Under the pieces are notes generated by a model. The model had not been told where the DNA came from. It made no database searches and worked only from the letters and a program-made list of their open reading frames with translations. The translations under genes and the position numbers were made by a program. Shown piece by piece: positions 1 to 9,356 of a DNA stretch of 64,000 nucleotides (within the stretch, counting starts at the first letter, position 1; the number at the start of each line of letters is the position of its first letter). The stretch is from an uncultured Sphingomonadaceae bacterium (lineage in GTDB: Bacteria; Pseudomonadota; Alphaproteobacteria; Sphingomonadales; Sphingomonadaceae): NCBI GenBank assembly GCA_947488845.1, contig CANLBM010000001.1, forward strand, positions 62,001 through 126,000, written 5' to 3'.

Positions 1-520
1 ACGGATTGAGCTTCATGACTTCTTCCATGAAGGACCGCGGCTTTTTCCAGTTGGCCGTTTTCAAATTGGTCTTGAGATCCAGCGCCTTGATCACATCATT
101 GATGAAATGCACGCAATTGCGCTTGTTGAGACTGTAGCTCTTCTGCGGGATAGCCTGCCATTTTTGCACCACGGCCATCAGCTTGCGATATTTCCCGTCG
201 TCAACCTTTACGGTAAAATGCGGGTTGCTGCTGCCGATATAGCTGGCCGACGGGGCCTTCACATGGCCGTTGACCGAGCCGAACAATATGCCCGGCGACA
301 CGTTGATTGCGGTAAATCCGAACGCTGTGTCGACCTTCTTGCCGTCGGACAGTTCGCCCTTTGCGACAAAGAAGGCGTGCGGGAAATTCTTGCCGAAATC
401 GTGCGAATAGAATGTGACATTCACGTCCGCTCGTGCCGCCACCGAGAAGGAGGCGAGGAACAGCAACGCGACCAGACCGGCGATTCTCGATAGATATGTA
501 AAACCAGATTTCACGTTCAT
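1..520 (-). CDS. Exported permuted papain-fold-like protein (partial)
   Basis: Reading leftward from an ATG at 520, the frame stays open to the window edge (at least 173 residues), so the C-terminus is missing. An N-terminal signal peptide ends near ARA (about residue 31). A His in FPHAFF (His48) precedes a Cys in NCVHFINDVIKAL (Cys136). The order His then NC-x-HF is typical of circularly permuted papain-fold families (PPPDE, LRAT, YiiX-like), which suggests a periplasmic thiol hydrolase or acyltransferase. The ATG overlaps the stop of the upstream transporter gene (ATGA), so it is probably translated from the same mRNA. The fold assignment is inference from two short motifs; substrate unknown. 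Confidence 0.6.
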   Translation of the reverse strand, partial: MNVKSGFTYLSRIAGLVALLFLASFSVAARADVNVTFYSHDFGKNFPHAFFVAKGELSDGKKVDTAFGFTAINVSPGILFGSVNGHVKAPSASYIGSSNPHFTVKVDDGKYRKLMAVVQKWQAIPQKSYSLNKRNCVHFINDVIKALDLKTNLKTANWKKPRSFMEEVMKLNP

Positions 521-2052
521 TCCCTCAAATTGTCATTCAGCCAGCGTGCGGCCTGTCGTGGCGTTTTCTTGTCGCCTTCGCGATCGACCGTATAATTGGC
601 TTCCCGCATATTTTCTACCGTGATCGCACCGGCCAGGGGATTTAGTGCCGCGACAAATTTGTCGTCGCGCCCGCGTTTCGGGGCGAGCAGCATGATCGCT
701 TCATAGGATGGCACCGCGCCTTTCGGGTCGTCGAGTATGACAAAGCCATTTGCCGCGATCCGGCCGTCGGAAGAGAAAGCCGAAATCACGTCGACTTCAC
801 CACTGGCCAATGCCGGATACATGAAGGTGGGGCTGAACGACCGTGCGGTCTTGAACCGGATCGGATAAGCGTCCTGCACCATCTGCCATTCGGGTCGTTC
901 GAGAAATTCGACATCGGTGCCAAAATTGAAATCGCTCGACACGCGCGCCAGATCATCGAGCGTCTTGAGCGACTTTTGCCGGGCGTCGTCCGCCCTCACG
1001 GCAAAGGCATAAGTATTTTCAAAACCGAGCGCGCCGAGCATTTTGACACCGTGACTGGCGCTGGTCCATTTCGCGATCTCGTCGAGCATCGCCGCCTTCG
1101 TCTGGGCATCCGTGCGCTGCATCTGGTTGGTCCAGATCGTTCCCGAATAGTCGACATAGACATCGATATCGCCCCTGGACAGGGCCCGATAGACCACCGC
1201 GGAACCAAGGCCGTCGCGATAACGAACGTCATATCCGGCAGCTTCCAGTCGCGACCCGATCAGCCGCGCGAGTATATATTGTTCCGAAAAATTCTTGGCC
1301 CCGACCACCACGACATTGTCGCGCGTGATCAGCAAAGGCAGTGTCGCGACCAGCAGTCCTGCCGCGATTATCGCTATCCCGGCCCCAGCCAATATCCGGC
1401 GGCGCTCGCGAATCCCGCGTTCGATCAGACCGAGCAGAAGATCTACCGAAATAGCCAGCGCCGCCGAAAACAGGCATCCCGCCAGCACCAGCGTCCAGTT
1501 CTGCGTCTGCAGTCCGGCAAAGATCAGATCGCCGAGACTGGGCTGGCCAACGGTGGTTGAAAGCGTTGCCGCGCCAATGGTCCAGACGGCTGCGGTGCGA
1601 ATCCCGGCCATGATCGTGGGCGCGGCCAGTGGTGCTTCGACATAATATAATTTCTGGTTGCCGGTCATGCCGAGACCGTCCGCTGCCTCCTGTGCTGCCG
1701 GATCGACACCGGTCAATCCGGTCACTGCATTGCGCAGTATCGGCAGCAGGGCGTAGAGGGTCAGCGCGAGCAGCGCCGGCAGAAAACCGAAGGCGGATAT
1801 GCCGCCGCCGATCAAGGCCGACAGCCCGAGCAGCAGCGGATAGAAAAGCGCCAGCAGCGCCAGTCCCGGGATCGTCTGGATCAGGCTGGCGACGGTCAGC
1901 GCGACTGCAGCCACTCTGGGAGAGCGCGCGGCCCAGATCGCCAACGGCAGACAGATCAGCATCGCCAGAAGCAGAGCGGACACGCTGATCTGGACATGAG
2001 CGGCGAGCAGCTCCGGCACGCGGGCCAGAGCCTGTTGCCATGCCTCGGTCAT
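517..2052 (-). CDS. Osmoprotectant ABC transporter, fused permease/substrate-binding protein
   Basis: 511 residues. The first about 240 form a BPD-type permease with several hydrophobic segments and the transporter-domain region around EAADGLGMTGNQKLYYVEAP. A last hydrophobic segment (about 223-243) leads into a substrate-binding domain starting NVVVVGAKNFSEQYILARL, the hallmark of the OpuC/ProX/OsmF glycine betaine-choline family. Permease and binding protein are therefore one polypeptide, an arrangement known in this family; the binding domain would lie in the periplasm, tethered to the membrane. It overlaps the ATPase gene by ATGA upstream and the papain-like gene downstream. The exact ligand (betaine, choline, carnitine) cannot be read from sequence. 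Confidence 0.9.
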   Translation of the reverse strand: MTEAWQQALARVPELLAAHVQISVSALLLAMLICLPLAIWAARSPRVAAVALTVASLIQTIPGLALLALFYPLLLGLSALIGGGISAFGFLPALLALTLYALLPILRNAVTGLTGVDPAAQEAADGLGMTGNQKLYYVEAPLAAPTIMAGIRTAAVWTIGAATLSTTVGQPSLGDLIFAGLQTQNWTLVLAGCLFSAALAISVDLLLGLIERGIRERRRILAGAGIAIIAAGLLVATLPLLITRDNVVVVGAKNFSEQYILARLIGSRLEAAGYDVRYRDGLGSAVVYRALSRGDIDVYVDYSGTIWTNQMQRTDAQTKAAMLDEIAKWTSASHGVKMLGALGFENTYAFAVRADDARQKSLKTLDDLARVSSDFNFGTDVEFLERPEWQMVQDAYPIRFKTARSFSPTFMYPALASGEVDVISAFSSDGRIAANGFVILDDPKGAVPSYEAIMLLAPKRGRDDKFVAALNPLAGAITVENMREANYTVDREGDKKTPRQAARWLNDNLRE

Positions 2053-2822
2053 GATTTTTTTCCCAATGCGATCAGATGCGCGGCCTGGGCGCGGGGAATG
2101 GCGACAAGCGCTTCGGCTTCTTCGCCGGCATTGCCGGACAGGAGCTCGGCGGGAGTAGCGTTCGCCTTGATCTTCCCTCCCTCCATCACGAGAATGCGAT
2201 CGGCGAGATAGAGCGCCTCGGCCATATCATGGGTGACGATAACGGTGGTCAGGCCAAGCCGCTGGTGCAGCGCCTTGTACTGAGCGGTCAGATTGTCGCG
2301 GGTCACCGGATCGAGCGCACCAAATGGTTCGTCCATCAGCATCAGACCGGGCCGCGTCGCCAGCGCGCGGGCCACGCCGACCCTCTGTTGCTGGCCGCCG
2401 CTCAGCTGGTCAGGCATGCGGGACGCCGTGTCCTGCGGCAATTCGACCAGATCGAGCAGCTCGGCGACACGGTCAGCGCTGCCCTCTTTCTCGCCAGCAA
2501 GCTCCAGCCCGATGGCGATATTGCGGGCGATCGTCATATGCGGAAACAGGCCGATATTCTGGAAGACATAGCCGATCCGGCGGCGCAGGACATGCGGATC
2601 GATCGAGCAGACCGGCGTTTCACCGATGAAAATTTCTCCGCTGTCCGGTTCGACCAGCCGGTTGATCATCTTCAGCAGGGTCGATTTGCCCGAGCCGGAC
2701 AAACCGACCAGGGCAACCAGACTACCTGCCGCAATATCCAGCGATACTCCGTCAACAGCCCTGACCGCAGCATAATGGCGGCTGACATTTTGCAGACGAA
2801 TGGAAGGACCGGAGACAGGCAT
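2049..2822 (-). CDS. Osmoprotectant ABC transporter ATP-binding protein
   Basis: 257 residues from the ATG at 2822 ([13 protein letters not shown]). A longer TTG-started reading to 2882 is possible but would run into the operator-like palindrome. Walker A is GLSGSGKST, the signature [14 protein letters not shown], and Walker [13 protein letters not shown], followed by the switch His in VTHDMAEAL. It powers the fused permease/binding protein whose ATG overlaps its stop codon. No strong ribosome-binding site precedes the chosen start, so the N-terminus is uncertain. Divergently oriented from the SDR gene, sharing a roughly 110-bp intergenic region. Confidence 0.9.
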   Translation of the reverse strand: MPVSGPSIRLQNVSRHYAAVRAVDGVSLDIAAGSLVALVGLSGSGKSTLLKMINRLVEPDSGEIFIGETPVCSIDPHVLRRRIGYVFQNIGLFPHMTIARNIAIGLELAGEKEGSADRVAELLDLVELPQDTASRMPDQLSGGQQQRVGVARALATRPGLMLMDEPFGALDPVTRDNLTAQYKALHQRLGLTTVIVTHDMAEALYLADRILVMEGGKIKANATPAELLSGNAGEEAEALVAIPRAQAAHLIALGKKS

Positions 2823-2866
2823 GGGAATATATAGTGACGCGCTTTGCCGCCCATGTCCAACTTCAC

Positions 2867-2882
2867 TTGACGTTCGCGTCAA
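2867..2882. promoter_or_regulatory. Operator-like palindrome O1 overlapping a promoter
   Basis: Perfect 16-bp inverted repeat TTGACG-TTCG-CGTCAA in the divergent region between the ABC ATPase and the SDR. Its left half can serve as a -35 element: TTGACG, 17 bp, then TGGAAT at 2890-2895, leading to the SDR start at 2932. A bound dimer would block that promoter. The same palindrome class precedes the CYP153 gene at 45277. A TetR-type repressor is likely by site geometry, but none is encoded in the window. Confidence 0.55.
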
Positions 2883-2894
2883 AAACCGCTGGAA

Positions 2895-2910
2895 TGAACA
2901 TCAATGTCAA
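2895..2910. promoter_or_regulatory. Second, imperfect operator copy O2
   Basis: TGAACA-TCAA-TGTCAA has the same 6-4-6 geometry as O1, with one degenerate half-site. Its centre lies 28 bp from the O1 centre and 22 bp upstream of the SDR start codon. It overlaps the proposed -10 hexamer. Read as a weaker second binding site; inference only. Confidence 0.35.
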
Positions 2911-2931
2911 TAACGACGCGGGAGTGGATTC

Positions 2932-3762
2932 ATGGGCTATCAAACTGGACAGAAGACAATTTTCATCACTGGCGGCGCGTCCGGTCTGGGCCGCGAAGTC
3001 GGTCGCTATTTTGCCGAGAAAGGCTGGTACGTCGGGATTGCCGATGTCAACGCGGAAGGCATGACCGAAACCGCAGCACTTCTCCCCGAAGGCCATAGTT
3101 CGATCCACCGGCTCGACGTGACCGACCGCGCGCAATGGAAACAGGCTGTGGGAGAATTTGGATCGATTACCGGCGGCAAGATGCATGTCCTGTTCAACAA
3201 TGCCGGCATTGGGGAAGGCGGAGCGATCCAGGACATGGAAGACGACGCCATCGACCGGATGATCGCGATCAACCTGACCGGCGTGATCAGCGGCACCCGC
3301 GCCTGTTTCGACATGCTCAAGAACACGCAGGACAGCTGTATTCTCTACACCGCATCGGCAGCGGGTATTTACGGAGTCGCGGACCTCAGCGTCTATAGCG
3401 CGACCAAATTTGCGGTGCGCGGCCTCGCCGAATCGCATGATATCGAATTGCGCAAATTTGGCATCAAGTCACGTTCGCTGATGCCGGGCTTCATCGACAC
3501 CAACATCATTTCCAATGTCGTCGAAGGCACCAACCAGAGTGGCAAGGAACGGCTCGAGGAAGCCGGCGTCATGGTCAGCCCGGTCTCGATCATCGGTCCG
3601 GCAGCCTGGGCCGCAGTGCATGGCGACAAGGTGCACACGCCGGTCAACAAAATGGCCAAACAGCTTGCCTTTGCCGCGCGCTGGATGCCCGGCCGCGTGC
3701 GCAAGCAATCGGTCAGCCTGACCAGTGATCTTGGTGAAGTCTTGGCCGGAGAAGAAAAATAA
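2932..3762 (+). CDS. Short-chain dehydrogenase/reductase
   Basis: 276 residues, a classical SDR. The cofactor motif TGGASGLG is at residues 13-20, NNAG at 89-92, the catalytic Ser near 142 (YTASAAG) and YSATK with Tyr155/Lys159. The Asp in IADVN at the end of beta-2 favours NAD(H) over NADP(H). A GGGAGTGG ribosome-binding site precedes the ATG. Substrate is unknown, but it shares an operator class with the CYP153 gene 42 kb away, which hints at aliphatic alcohol or lipid oxidation (inference). It stands as a single gene, converging on the phhB-like gene. Confidence 0.88.
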   Translation: MGYQTGQKTIFITGGASGLGREVGRYFAEKGWYVGIADVNAEGMTETAALLPEGHSSIHRLDVTDRAQWKQAVGEFGSITGGKMHVLFNNAGIGEGGAIQDMEDDAIDRMIAINLTGVISGTRACFDMLKNTQDSCILYTASAAGIYGVADLSVYSATKFAVRGLAESHDIELRKFGIKSRSLMPGFIDTNIISNVVEGTNQSGKERLEEAGVMVSPVSIIGPAAWAAVHGDKVHTPVNKMAKQLAFAARWMPGRVRKQSVSLTSDLGEVLAGEEK

Positions 3763-3765
3763 GAA

Positions 3766-4062
3766 CTAGGCGCAGTTCTCGATTATTGTCGCCAGATTCA
3801 CGTCCCGCTCTGACAATCCGCCATCCTCACCTGCGTCATGGGTGGTCAGCACGATGTCGACGCGATTATAGACGTTGAACCATTCGGGATGGTGATCGGC
3901 TTTCTCCGCATGCAGCGCTACGCGGGTCATGAAGGCGAAGGCTTCGGTGAAATCGGAAAATTTGAACGAGCGGCTGATCGCGTCGCGCTTTGCGTCATAT
4001 TCCCAGCCGGTCAGCTTGGCGAGAGCCGCTTTGCGTTCGTCACCAGTCAGTTGCGCCACCAT
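3766..4062 (-). CDS. phhB: Pterin-4a-carbinolamine dehydratase
   Basis: 98 residues from the ATG at 4062, which has a good AAGGAG site; upstream in-frame sequence to 4134 is not protein-like. It carries the family signature [18 protein letters not shown]...THD...GGLSERD, including the paired His residues. It dehydrates 4a-hydroxytetrahydropterin for recycling in aromatic amino-acid hydroxylation. Two extra residues (Glu-Asp) sit between THDAG and GGLS compared with the usual THDxGGLS. No phenylalanine hydroxylase is nearby. Confidence 0.9.
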   Translation of the reverse strand: MVAQLTGDERKAALAKLTGWEYDAKRDAISRSFKFSDFTEAFAFMTRVALHAEKADHHPEWFNVYNRVDIVLTTHDAGEDGGLSERDVNLATIIENCA

Positions 4063-4115
4063 TTTTCTTGCTCCTTGCTTGGCTTTCGCGCCAATCCATG
4101 TCTTAAGTCTGTGCG

Positions 4116-4742
4116 ATGAGCAAGGGACAGTCAACCGGAAGCGACAATCGGCTATTGGCCGAGGCGCTAAGCTGCGTGCGCGGCGAGCGGCTATTGTTTC
4201 GCGGCCTGGACTTTCTGCTTGAGCCGGGAGAGGCAGGATTGCTTACCGGCCCCAATGGTGTCGGCAAATCCAGCCTGCTGCGCTTGCTGGCCGGGCTGCT
4301 CCAGCCGTCAGCGGGATCTTTTATCGCGCCGGAGAAAAAAGCGCTGTGCGACGACCGGCTGGCGCTGGACGAGCATCTGCCGTTCGAACAGGCGTTACGC
4401 TTCTGGGCGAAGCTGGACGGCAAGGGACAGGCAGATGTCGCTGCCGCAATGGCGCACGCGGGTCTCGGCCATCTCGCCGAAGTGCCGGTGCGCTATTTTT
4501 CGACCGGGCAAAGACAGAGAGCGCGGCTGGCGCGAACCTATCTGACGGGCGCTGGATTATGGCTGCTCGACGAACCGGCCAATGGCCTGGATACGGCTTC
4601 GGTCGATCAACTGGGCGTGGCCCTGCAAAGCCATCTTGACGGTGGCGGGATCATTCTCGCCGCGAGCCATATCCCTCTGCCGATTGCCTTTGATTTCACC
4701 CTGAAGCTCGAGCCATTGGAAGATTTGGAAGCATGTTTGTGA
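4116..4742 (+). CDS. ccmA: Cytochrome c maturation ABC ATPase CcmA
   Basis: 208 residues, the normal CcmA length. Walker [13 protein letters not shown], signature region [15 protein letters not shown], Walker [13 protein letters not shown]. With CcmB it forms the ABC module that releases holo-CcmE from CcmC during periplasmic haem delivery. The ccmB start overlaps its stop codon. The rest of the Ccm system (ccmC-I) does not follow here, since the next gene lies on the other strand. Confidence 0.92.
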   Translation: MSKGQSTGSDNRLLAEALSCVRGERLLFRGLDFLLEPGEAGLLTGPNGVGKSSLLRLLAGLLQPSAGSFIAPEKKALCDDRLALDEHLPFEQALRFWAKLDGKGQADVAAAMAHAGLGHLAEVPVRYFSTGQRQRARLARTYLTGAGLWLLDEPANGLDTASVDQLGVALQSHLDGGGIILAASHIPLPIAFDFTLKLEPLEDLEACL

Positions 4743-5389
4743 TGAACAGCATCGCCACGATCATCTGGCGTGATGTGCGGCAAAGCTACGCCAGCGGCGG
4801 GACGTGGTTACCGGTAATATTTTACCTCTCTGCTGCGACATTGTTTCCCTTTGCCGTGGGGCCTGACCGTGCGCTGCTGTTGCAGACCGGTGGCGGGATT
4901 TTATGGATCGCTGCGCTTTTGGCAACCTTGTTACCGCTGGACCGGCTGATCCAGCCCGATCTGGAAAACGGCGTCTATGACCAGATGATCGTGCGTGGCC
5001 TGTCCGACGAGATGATCGCGGCGGCGCGGCTGGTCTCGCACTGGCTTGCCTTCGGTCCGCCGCTGCTGCTTGCAGCCGTTCTGGCAAGCGGCCTGATGGG
5101 GCTGGACGGCGCGGCTCTTGGAACGTTGCTGGCGAGTCTGGCAATCGCGACACCGGCTCTTGCTGGTCTGGCGGTCATGATCGCGGCGCTGACCGCGGGG
5201 ATGAAAGGAGCGGGCGCGCTGGGCGGACTATTGCTGGTGCCGCTGGCCATTCCATTGCTCATCTTTGGTGCCGGAAGCCTGTCTGCGCAGGGCAGCAGCG
5301 CGTTGGCATTTCTGGCGGCAATATCCCTGCTGCTCGTCGCCATTACCCCCTTTGCCGCCGGAGCGGCGTTAAGCGCCGTCCGGGAATGA
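4742..5389 (+). CDS. ccmB: Haem exporter membrane protein CcmB
   Basis: 215 residues from the ATG at 4742, which overlaps the ccmA stop as TGATG; an ATG at 4733 is an alternative and would add three residues. Six hydrophobic segments and the N-terminal IIWRDVRQSYASGG motif are typical of CcmB. It is the inner-membrane partner of CcmA. Its 3' end nearly abuts the convergent MCP gene (5 bp). Confidence 0.92.
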   Translation: MNSIATIIWRDVRQSYASGGTWLPVIFYLSAATLFPFAVGPDRALLLQTGGGILWIAALLATLLPLDRLIQPDLENGVYDQMIVRGLSDEMIAAARLVSHWLAFGPPLLLAAVLASGLMGLDGAALGTLLASLAIATPALAGLAVMIAALTAGMKGAGALGGLLLVPLAIPLLIFGAGSLSAQGSSALAFLAAISLLLVAITPFAAGAALSAVRE

Positions 5390-5394
5390 CGGCT

Positions 5395-6867
5395 TCAGGC
5401 CGCTTTGTCCTTTGACGACGAGAAGAAATCCCATTCGCGGACGTAACCGAGGAACTGATCAACATGCTGGTTGAGCTTGGCGGCCTGTTTTTCCAGATCC
5501 GTTGCAGACCCCAGCACCTGGGTGGCCGATTCCCCGGTTGCACGCGACGTTTCTCTCACCTGCGCAATATTGTTGGAAACTTCCTCGGTTCCCCGCGCGG
5601 TGGCATCGATGCTGCGCGCCAGATCCTGTCCGGCCACCGCCTGTTGATCGACAGCCGTCGCGATCGAGACAGCGGTTGTTTCGAGCTTCTGGATTTGCGA
5701 ACCGATGGAGCGGAGCGCATCCACGCTTGCGTTGGTTGATTCCTGCATATCGCCAATCTGGCGAGCGACATCCTGCGTGGCCTTGCTTGTCTGGGAGGCC
5801 AGTTCTTTCACCTCGGAGGCAACAACCGCAAATCCGCGGCCGGCTTCCCCGCCGCGAGCCGCTTCGATCGAGGCATTGAGTGCCAGCAAATTGGTGCGGT
5901 GCGCAATGCTCTGGATCAGCTCGACAATCTGGCCGACCTGTTCGGCGGAAACCGAAAGAGCCGTCATCGTCGTATCGGCTTCACCGGCGGCATCCGCCGC
6001 TTTGCGTGCAAGCTCTGCGGAACTGGAAGCCTGACGGCTTATCTCGCCGATCGACATGGCAAATTCGTCACTGGCTGCGGCAGCGGCGGTTACACCTTTG
6101 GAGGCGTCTTCCATTGCCTTTGCAACATTGCCGGTCTGGGTAGAAGACTGTTCGGCAGAAGTCGCCATCGACGTCGCGGTCGATTGCAACTGGACCGAAG
6201 CGGCCGCTACGCTGTTGACAACGTCACTGATCGTACTTTCAAACTTGTCGGCCATGATCCGGATTTTTTTGGTTTGCTCATCCCGCAAACGGTCCTGATT
6301 TGCCTCGTTTTCCTTTTCCCGTTCATGGGCCGCCTCACGCTCGCTGCGAACTTTCTGCAGCTGTATGGATGCCCTGCGGAACACCTCTATCGATCGCGCC
6401 ATCTCTCCAATTTCGTCTTTGCGTTCGACATAGGGAATTTCCATATCCATCTTGCCCTCGATAACGTCCCACAACATGGGCACGAGCGTTTTGATGCCGC
6501 CGGAAATATCCTTGCTAACGCGAGCGATTGCCACAGCGCCCCAACCCACGGCCAGGACCATGATCGCGATGAACATCGTTTCCGCACGGTCGGCAATGGC
6601 CGAGATAGTGGGCGCGTTAATGCCCTCCTCCACCAGGCTGGCCTGGATCGCGCTCAGCGAGAACCAGCCGATGCCGAGCAGTGCGAAACCTAAAAGCGAA
6701 TTCACCCCGTGATAGATATTGAGCTTGGTCCCGACGGAACAATCGAGATATTTGTTCCAAAGAGAATTGGCTCGCCGGCCTGACAGCGACAACAACATAT
6801 CTTTGGCTTCATTATGAGCCGTACTAAGATCGGGAGTTTCCGACGAAGCGGTCGAAGCTGCGGTCAT
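5395..6867 (-). CDS. Methyl-accepting chemotaxis protein without a periplasmic sensor domain
   Basis: 490 residues from the ATG at 6867 (a TTG at 6885 is less likely; AGGATAG precedes the ATG). Two membrane spans at about 52-73 and 97-116 are separated by only about 22 residues, so no folded periplasmic ligand domain fits. A HAMP-like region follows ([16 protein letters not shown]), then a charged coiled coil and the signalling hairpin with [30 protein letters not shown]. It probably senses a membrane or cytoplasmic cue. Last gene of the chemosensory cluster, 10 bp after the GGDEF-EAL gene. Confidence 0.9.
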   Translation of the reverse strand: MTAASTASSETPDLSTAHNEAKDMLLSLSGRRANSLWNKYLDCSVGTKLNIYHGVNSLLGFALLGIGWFSLSAIQASLVEEGINAPTISAIADRAETMFIAIMVLAVGWGAVAIARVSKDISGGIKTLVPMLWDVIEGKMDMEIPYVERKDEIGEMARSIEVFRRASIQLQKVRSEREAAHEREKENEANQDRLRDEQTKKIRIMADKFESTISDVVNSVAAASVQLQSTATSMATSAEQSSTQTGNVAKAMEDASKGVTAAAAASDEFAMSIGEISRQASSSAELARKAADAAGEADTTMTALSVSAEQVGQIVELIQSIAHRTNLLALNASIEAARGGEAGRGFAVVASEVKELASQTSKATQDVARQIGDMQESTNASVDALRSIGSQIQKLETTAVSIATAVDQQAVAGQDLARSIDATARGTEEVSNNIAQVRETSRATGESATQVLGSATDLEKQAAKLNQHVDQFLGYVREWDFFSSSKDKAA

Positions 6868-6877
6868 GATATCTATC

Positions 6878-8398
6878 CTATCCAATTAACTTTGTGTGAT
6901 GATTTTGCGAATTTTGCAGATTGAGGTGATTGGTAATCTCGTCGGGCGGCATTGCCTTGAAATAGAGCCAGCCTTGAATATGATCACAGCCGGCTGTTCT
7001 CACCAGATCCGCCTGTTGTTGGGTTTCAACGCCCTCGGCTGTGACAGACATGTTGAGCGCACGCGCGACGCTGATGCTGGAGATCATCATTGCGCGGGAA
7101 CCTTCATCTTCTCCCGCGTCGACCACCAGCGTACGATCCAGCTTCAATTTTTCAAAGCGGAACATCCGCAGAAAACCAATAGAGGCATAGCCAGTGCCGA
7201 AATCATCCAGCGCAATATTGACGCCAAAACCCCGGATCACGTCGAGGGTACGCTCGGCCAGTATAGGATCCAGCACAAGACAGGTTTCGGTTATTTCCAG
7301 TTCCAGTCGATCGGCCGGAAATCCGGTTTCCTCCAGGATCTGTCCCAGCTGAATGGGAAATTCAACATCACGCAACTGCGCAGGTGAAATGTTCACCGAA
7401 AGCGTGATATCGTCCCAGGCCAGTGCATCTTTGCAAGCCTGGCGCAGAACTTTCAATCCTATCGGGTTTATCAAACCGGATTCTTCAGCGATCGGGATAA
7501 AGACATCCGGCCCCACTGGCTCACCGTCCGGACGCGCCCAGCGCAACAGGGATTCAACCGCGACAATTTTCGATGTCTTGGCGCATACCAGGGGCTGGTA
7601 ATGTACGTAAAACTCATCATTGGACAGAGCTCGACGCATATCGTTGTCAATTTTTTGAGCGGCTTCCCGGTTGCGGTCGAATTCAGGTTGATACCAGGTG
7701 CATCTCATCTTGCCGTTGCGCTTGGACGTATACATTGCAACATCCGAACGGCGGAGGAGTTCAGAGGAATTTTGTCGGTCTGCCCCTTTGCTGCACGAGA
7801 TGCCGATACTTGCCCCGATCACGATCCGACGGTCGTCCACGATGATCGGCTTTTTGAAAAGATCGATAAAGCTGCGGGAGATACCCTCGACAATCGTACC
7901 GGCAAGCGATCCTGTCATGGAAATAGCAAATTCATCGCCGCCCAGACGATAGCAGCGTGCGTCCTGCCCGCACAAATCTGAGAGCATGGCCGCACAATTT
8001 TTGATAACCTGGTCACCAACATTGTGACCATATTGATCATTGACCATTTTGAACCCGTCCAGATCGATCAATGCAATGGCCAATTCTGAATCTTTTGTGC
8101 CATTGCGCTGAACATCGATGTGCAACGCACGGCGATTCGGTAGAAGACTTAGGCTGTCGGTCATCCCGAGGCTCTCGAGATGGCCGATATGGACAACACC
8201 AAGGCGCGCGAAAACCAGCGCGGCAATAACAAACGCCAGAATGCCGCCCAGGATCAATGGCGACGTCAACGGTATTGAAATCGCGTCATTTATCACAAGC
8301 AGCACAGCCAATGCACCAAAGATCAACGTGAGTACGATCAGTGGCGTAAAGACCAGACTTTGGGTGCCCCCACCCAATTGCTTCAGGTATTCCCTCAC
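6878..8398 (-). CDS. Membrane GGDEF-EAL cyclic-di-GMP protein
   Basis: 506 residues from a GTG start at 8398. Two N-terminal membrane spans (about 15-38 and 45-66) are followed by GGDEF and EAL domains. The GGDEF motif is intact (RLGGDEFAI). The EAL signature is the variant ESLLRW, but the metal and catalytic residues look complete: NISPAQL, EITE, DDFGTG, KLDR, TAEGVE and QGW. It could make or degrade c-di-GMP; sequence does not settle which activity dominates. It is co-oriented with the che genes, tying c-di-GMP to this chemosensory cluster. No sensory PAS or GAF domain is seen. Confidence 0.92.
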   Translation of the reverse strand: MREYLKQLGGGTQSLVFTPLIVLTLIFGALAVLLVINDAISIPLTSPLILGGILAFVIAALVFARLGVVHIGHLESLGMTDSLSLLPNRRALHIDVQRNGTKDSELAIALIDLDGFKMVNDQYGHNVGDQVIKNCAAMLSDLCGQDARCYRLGGDEFAISMTGSLAGTIVEGISRSFIDLFKKPIIVDDRRIVIGASIGISCSKGADRQNSSELLRRSDVAMYTSKRNGKMRCTWYQPEFDRNREAAQKIDNDMRRALSNDEFYVHYQPLVCAKTSKIVAVESLLRWARPDGEPVGPDVFIPIAEESGLINPIGLKVLRQACKDALAWDDITLSVNISPAQLRDVEFPIQLGQILEETGFPADRLELEITETCLVLDPILAERTLDVIRGFGVNIALDDFGTGYASIGFLRMFRFEKLKLDRTLVVDAGEDEGSRAMMISSISVARALNMSVTAEGVETQQQADLVRTAGCDHIQGWLYFKAMPPDEITNHLNLQNSQNHHTKLIG

Positions 8399-8501
8399 TC
8401 CATTATCCTCATTAAGGGATAGTTAGCAGTGCTTTACATCCTTATACCTAAGGATTGATTAACATTTTTTTACGCCAATTTACAACTTACCCGATGACCT
8501 G

Positions 8502-9356
8502 CTAACGCGCGCAAACTGCATCCTGGACCTCAAAACCGGACTCGACGGGGCGGTAGAGCCCGATCCCCCCTTTGACCAATTCCAGCTGATCGGTGTGGCC
8601 GACAATAGTTTCGCCGGCACCAAGCATGACCCAGCCATTCGGATGCAAAACCTCCATCAAGCGTGCGAAGGCGCGCTGGCGGGTATCTGAATCAAAATAC
8701 AAGAGCACGTTCCGACAAAGGATCAGATCGAACGATCCGATGGCAGGCATGGGATCAAGCAGATTATGGACCCTGAACCGCGTGAGCGACCGCAATTCTT
8801 CGTTCGCTTCCCAGCCCATCGGTGTTTCATTGAAATGGGCCAGCATTTGCGAAACCGGCAGGCCGCGTTGTATCTCGAATTGCGAATAGGTGCTGGCCCG
8901 GGCGGTAGCGATGGCTCCGTGGGATATGTCTGTGCCGGTGATGTCCAGTTTCCAGCCTGCCCAGCGCGCCTTCTGTTCGAGCAACATCATTCCCAGCGAC
9001 AGCACCTCCTGCCCGGTCGAGCAGCCCGCGCATAATATCGACAGGGTCTTCTCTTCTTTACGCTGCTTCGCGATTTCCGGCAGCACCTGTTTGGATAGCT
9101 GGTCGAACATGGCGCGGTCGCGAAAGAAATAGGTTTCGTTATTAAGCAATGCTTCCACCACCTGTTGCGACAGGGTCGAATAGGCCGGCTGGTCGAGCAG
9201 ACAAACGAGCTGATCGACATTGGATATGCCAATTTGCCGAAAAATACCGGACAATGCGGTACCAATTCGCCAGCTGCGGTCTTCCGTAAGCTGTTGGCCG
9301 GTCCGGGCTGAAAGCAAATCAGCAATGATTTTCTGTGATCCTGCGTTCATGCCCAT
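8502..9356 (-). CDS. cheR: Chemotaxis methyltransferase CheR
   Basis: 284 residues. It has the SAM-binding motif CAGCSTGQE and the CheR block LILCRNVLLYFD. It methylates glutamates of MCP signalling helices using S-adenosylmethionine, opposing CheB. The ATG at 9356 is preceded by AGGGTGG with 7-nt spacing; it overlaps the 3' end of cheB. A second in-frame ATG at 9350 would form an ATGA overlap. Confidence 0.93.
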   Translation of the reverse strand: MGMNAGSQKIIADLLSARTGQQLTEDRSWRIGTALSGIFRQIGISNVDQLVCLLDQPAYSTLSQQVVEALLNNETYFFRDRAMFDQLSKQVLPEIAKQRKEEKTLSILCAGCSTGQEVLSLGMMLLEQKARWAGWKLDITGTDISHGAIATARASTYSQFEIQRGLPVSQMLAHFNETPMGWEANEELRSLTRFRVHNLLDPMPAIGSFDLILCRNVLLYFDSDTRQRAFARLMEVLHPNGWVMLGAGETIVGHTDQLELVKGGIGLYRPVESGFEVQDAVCAR

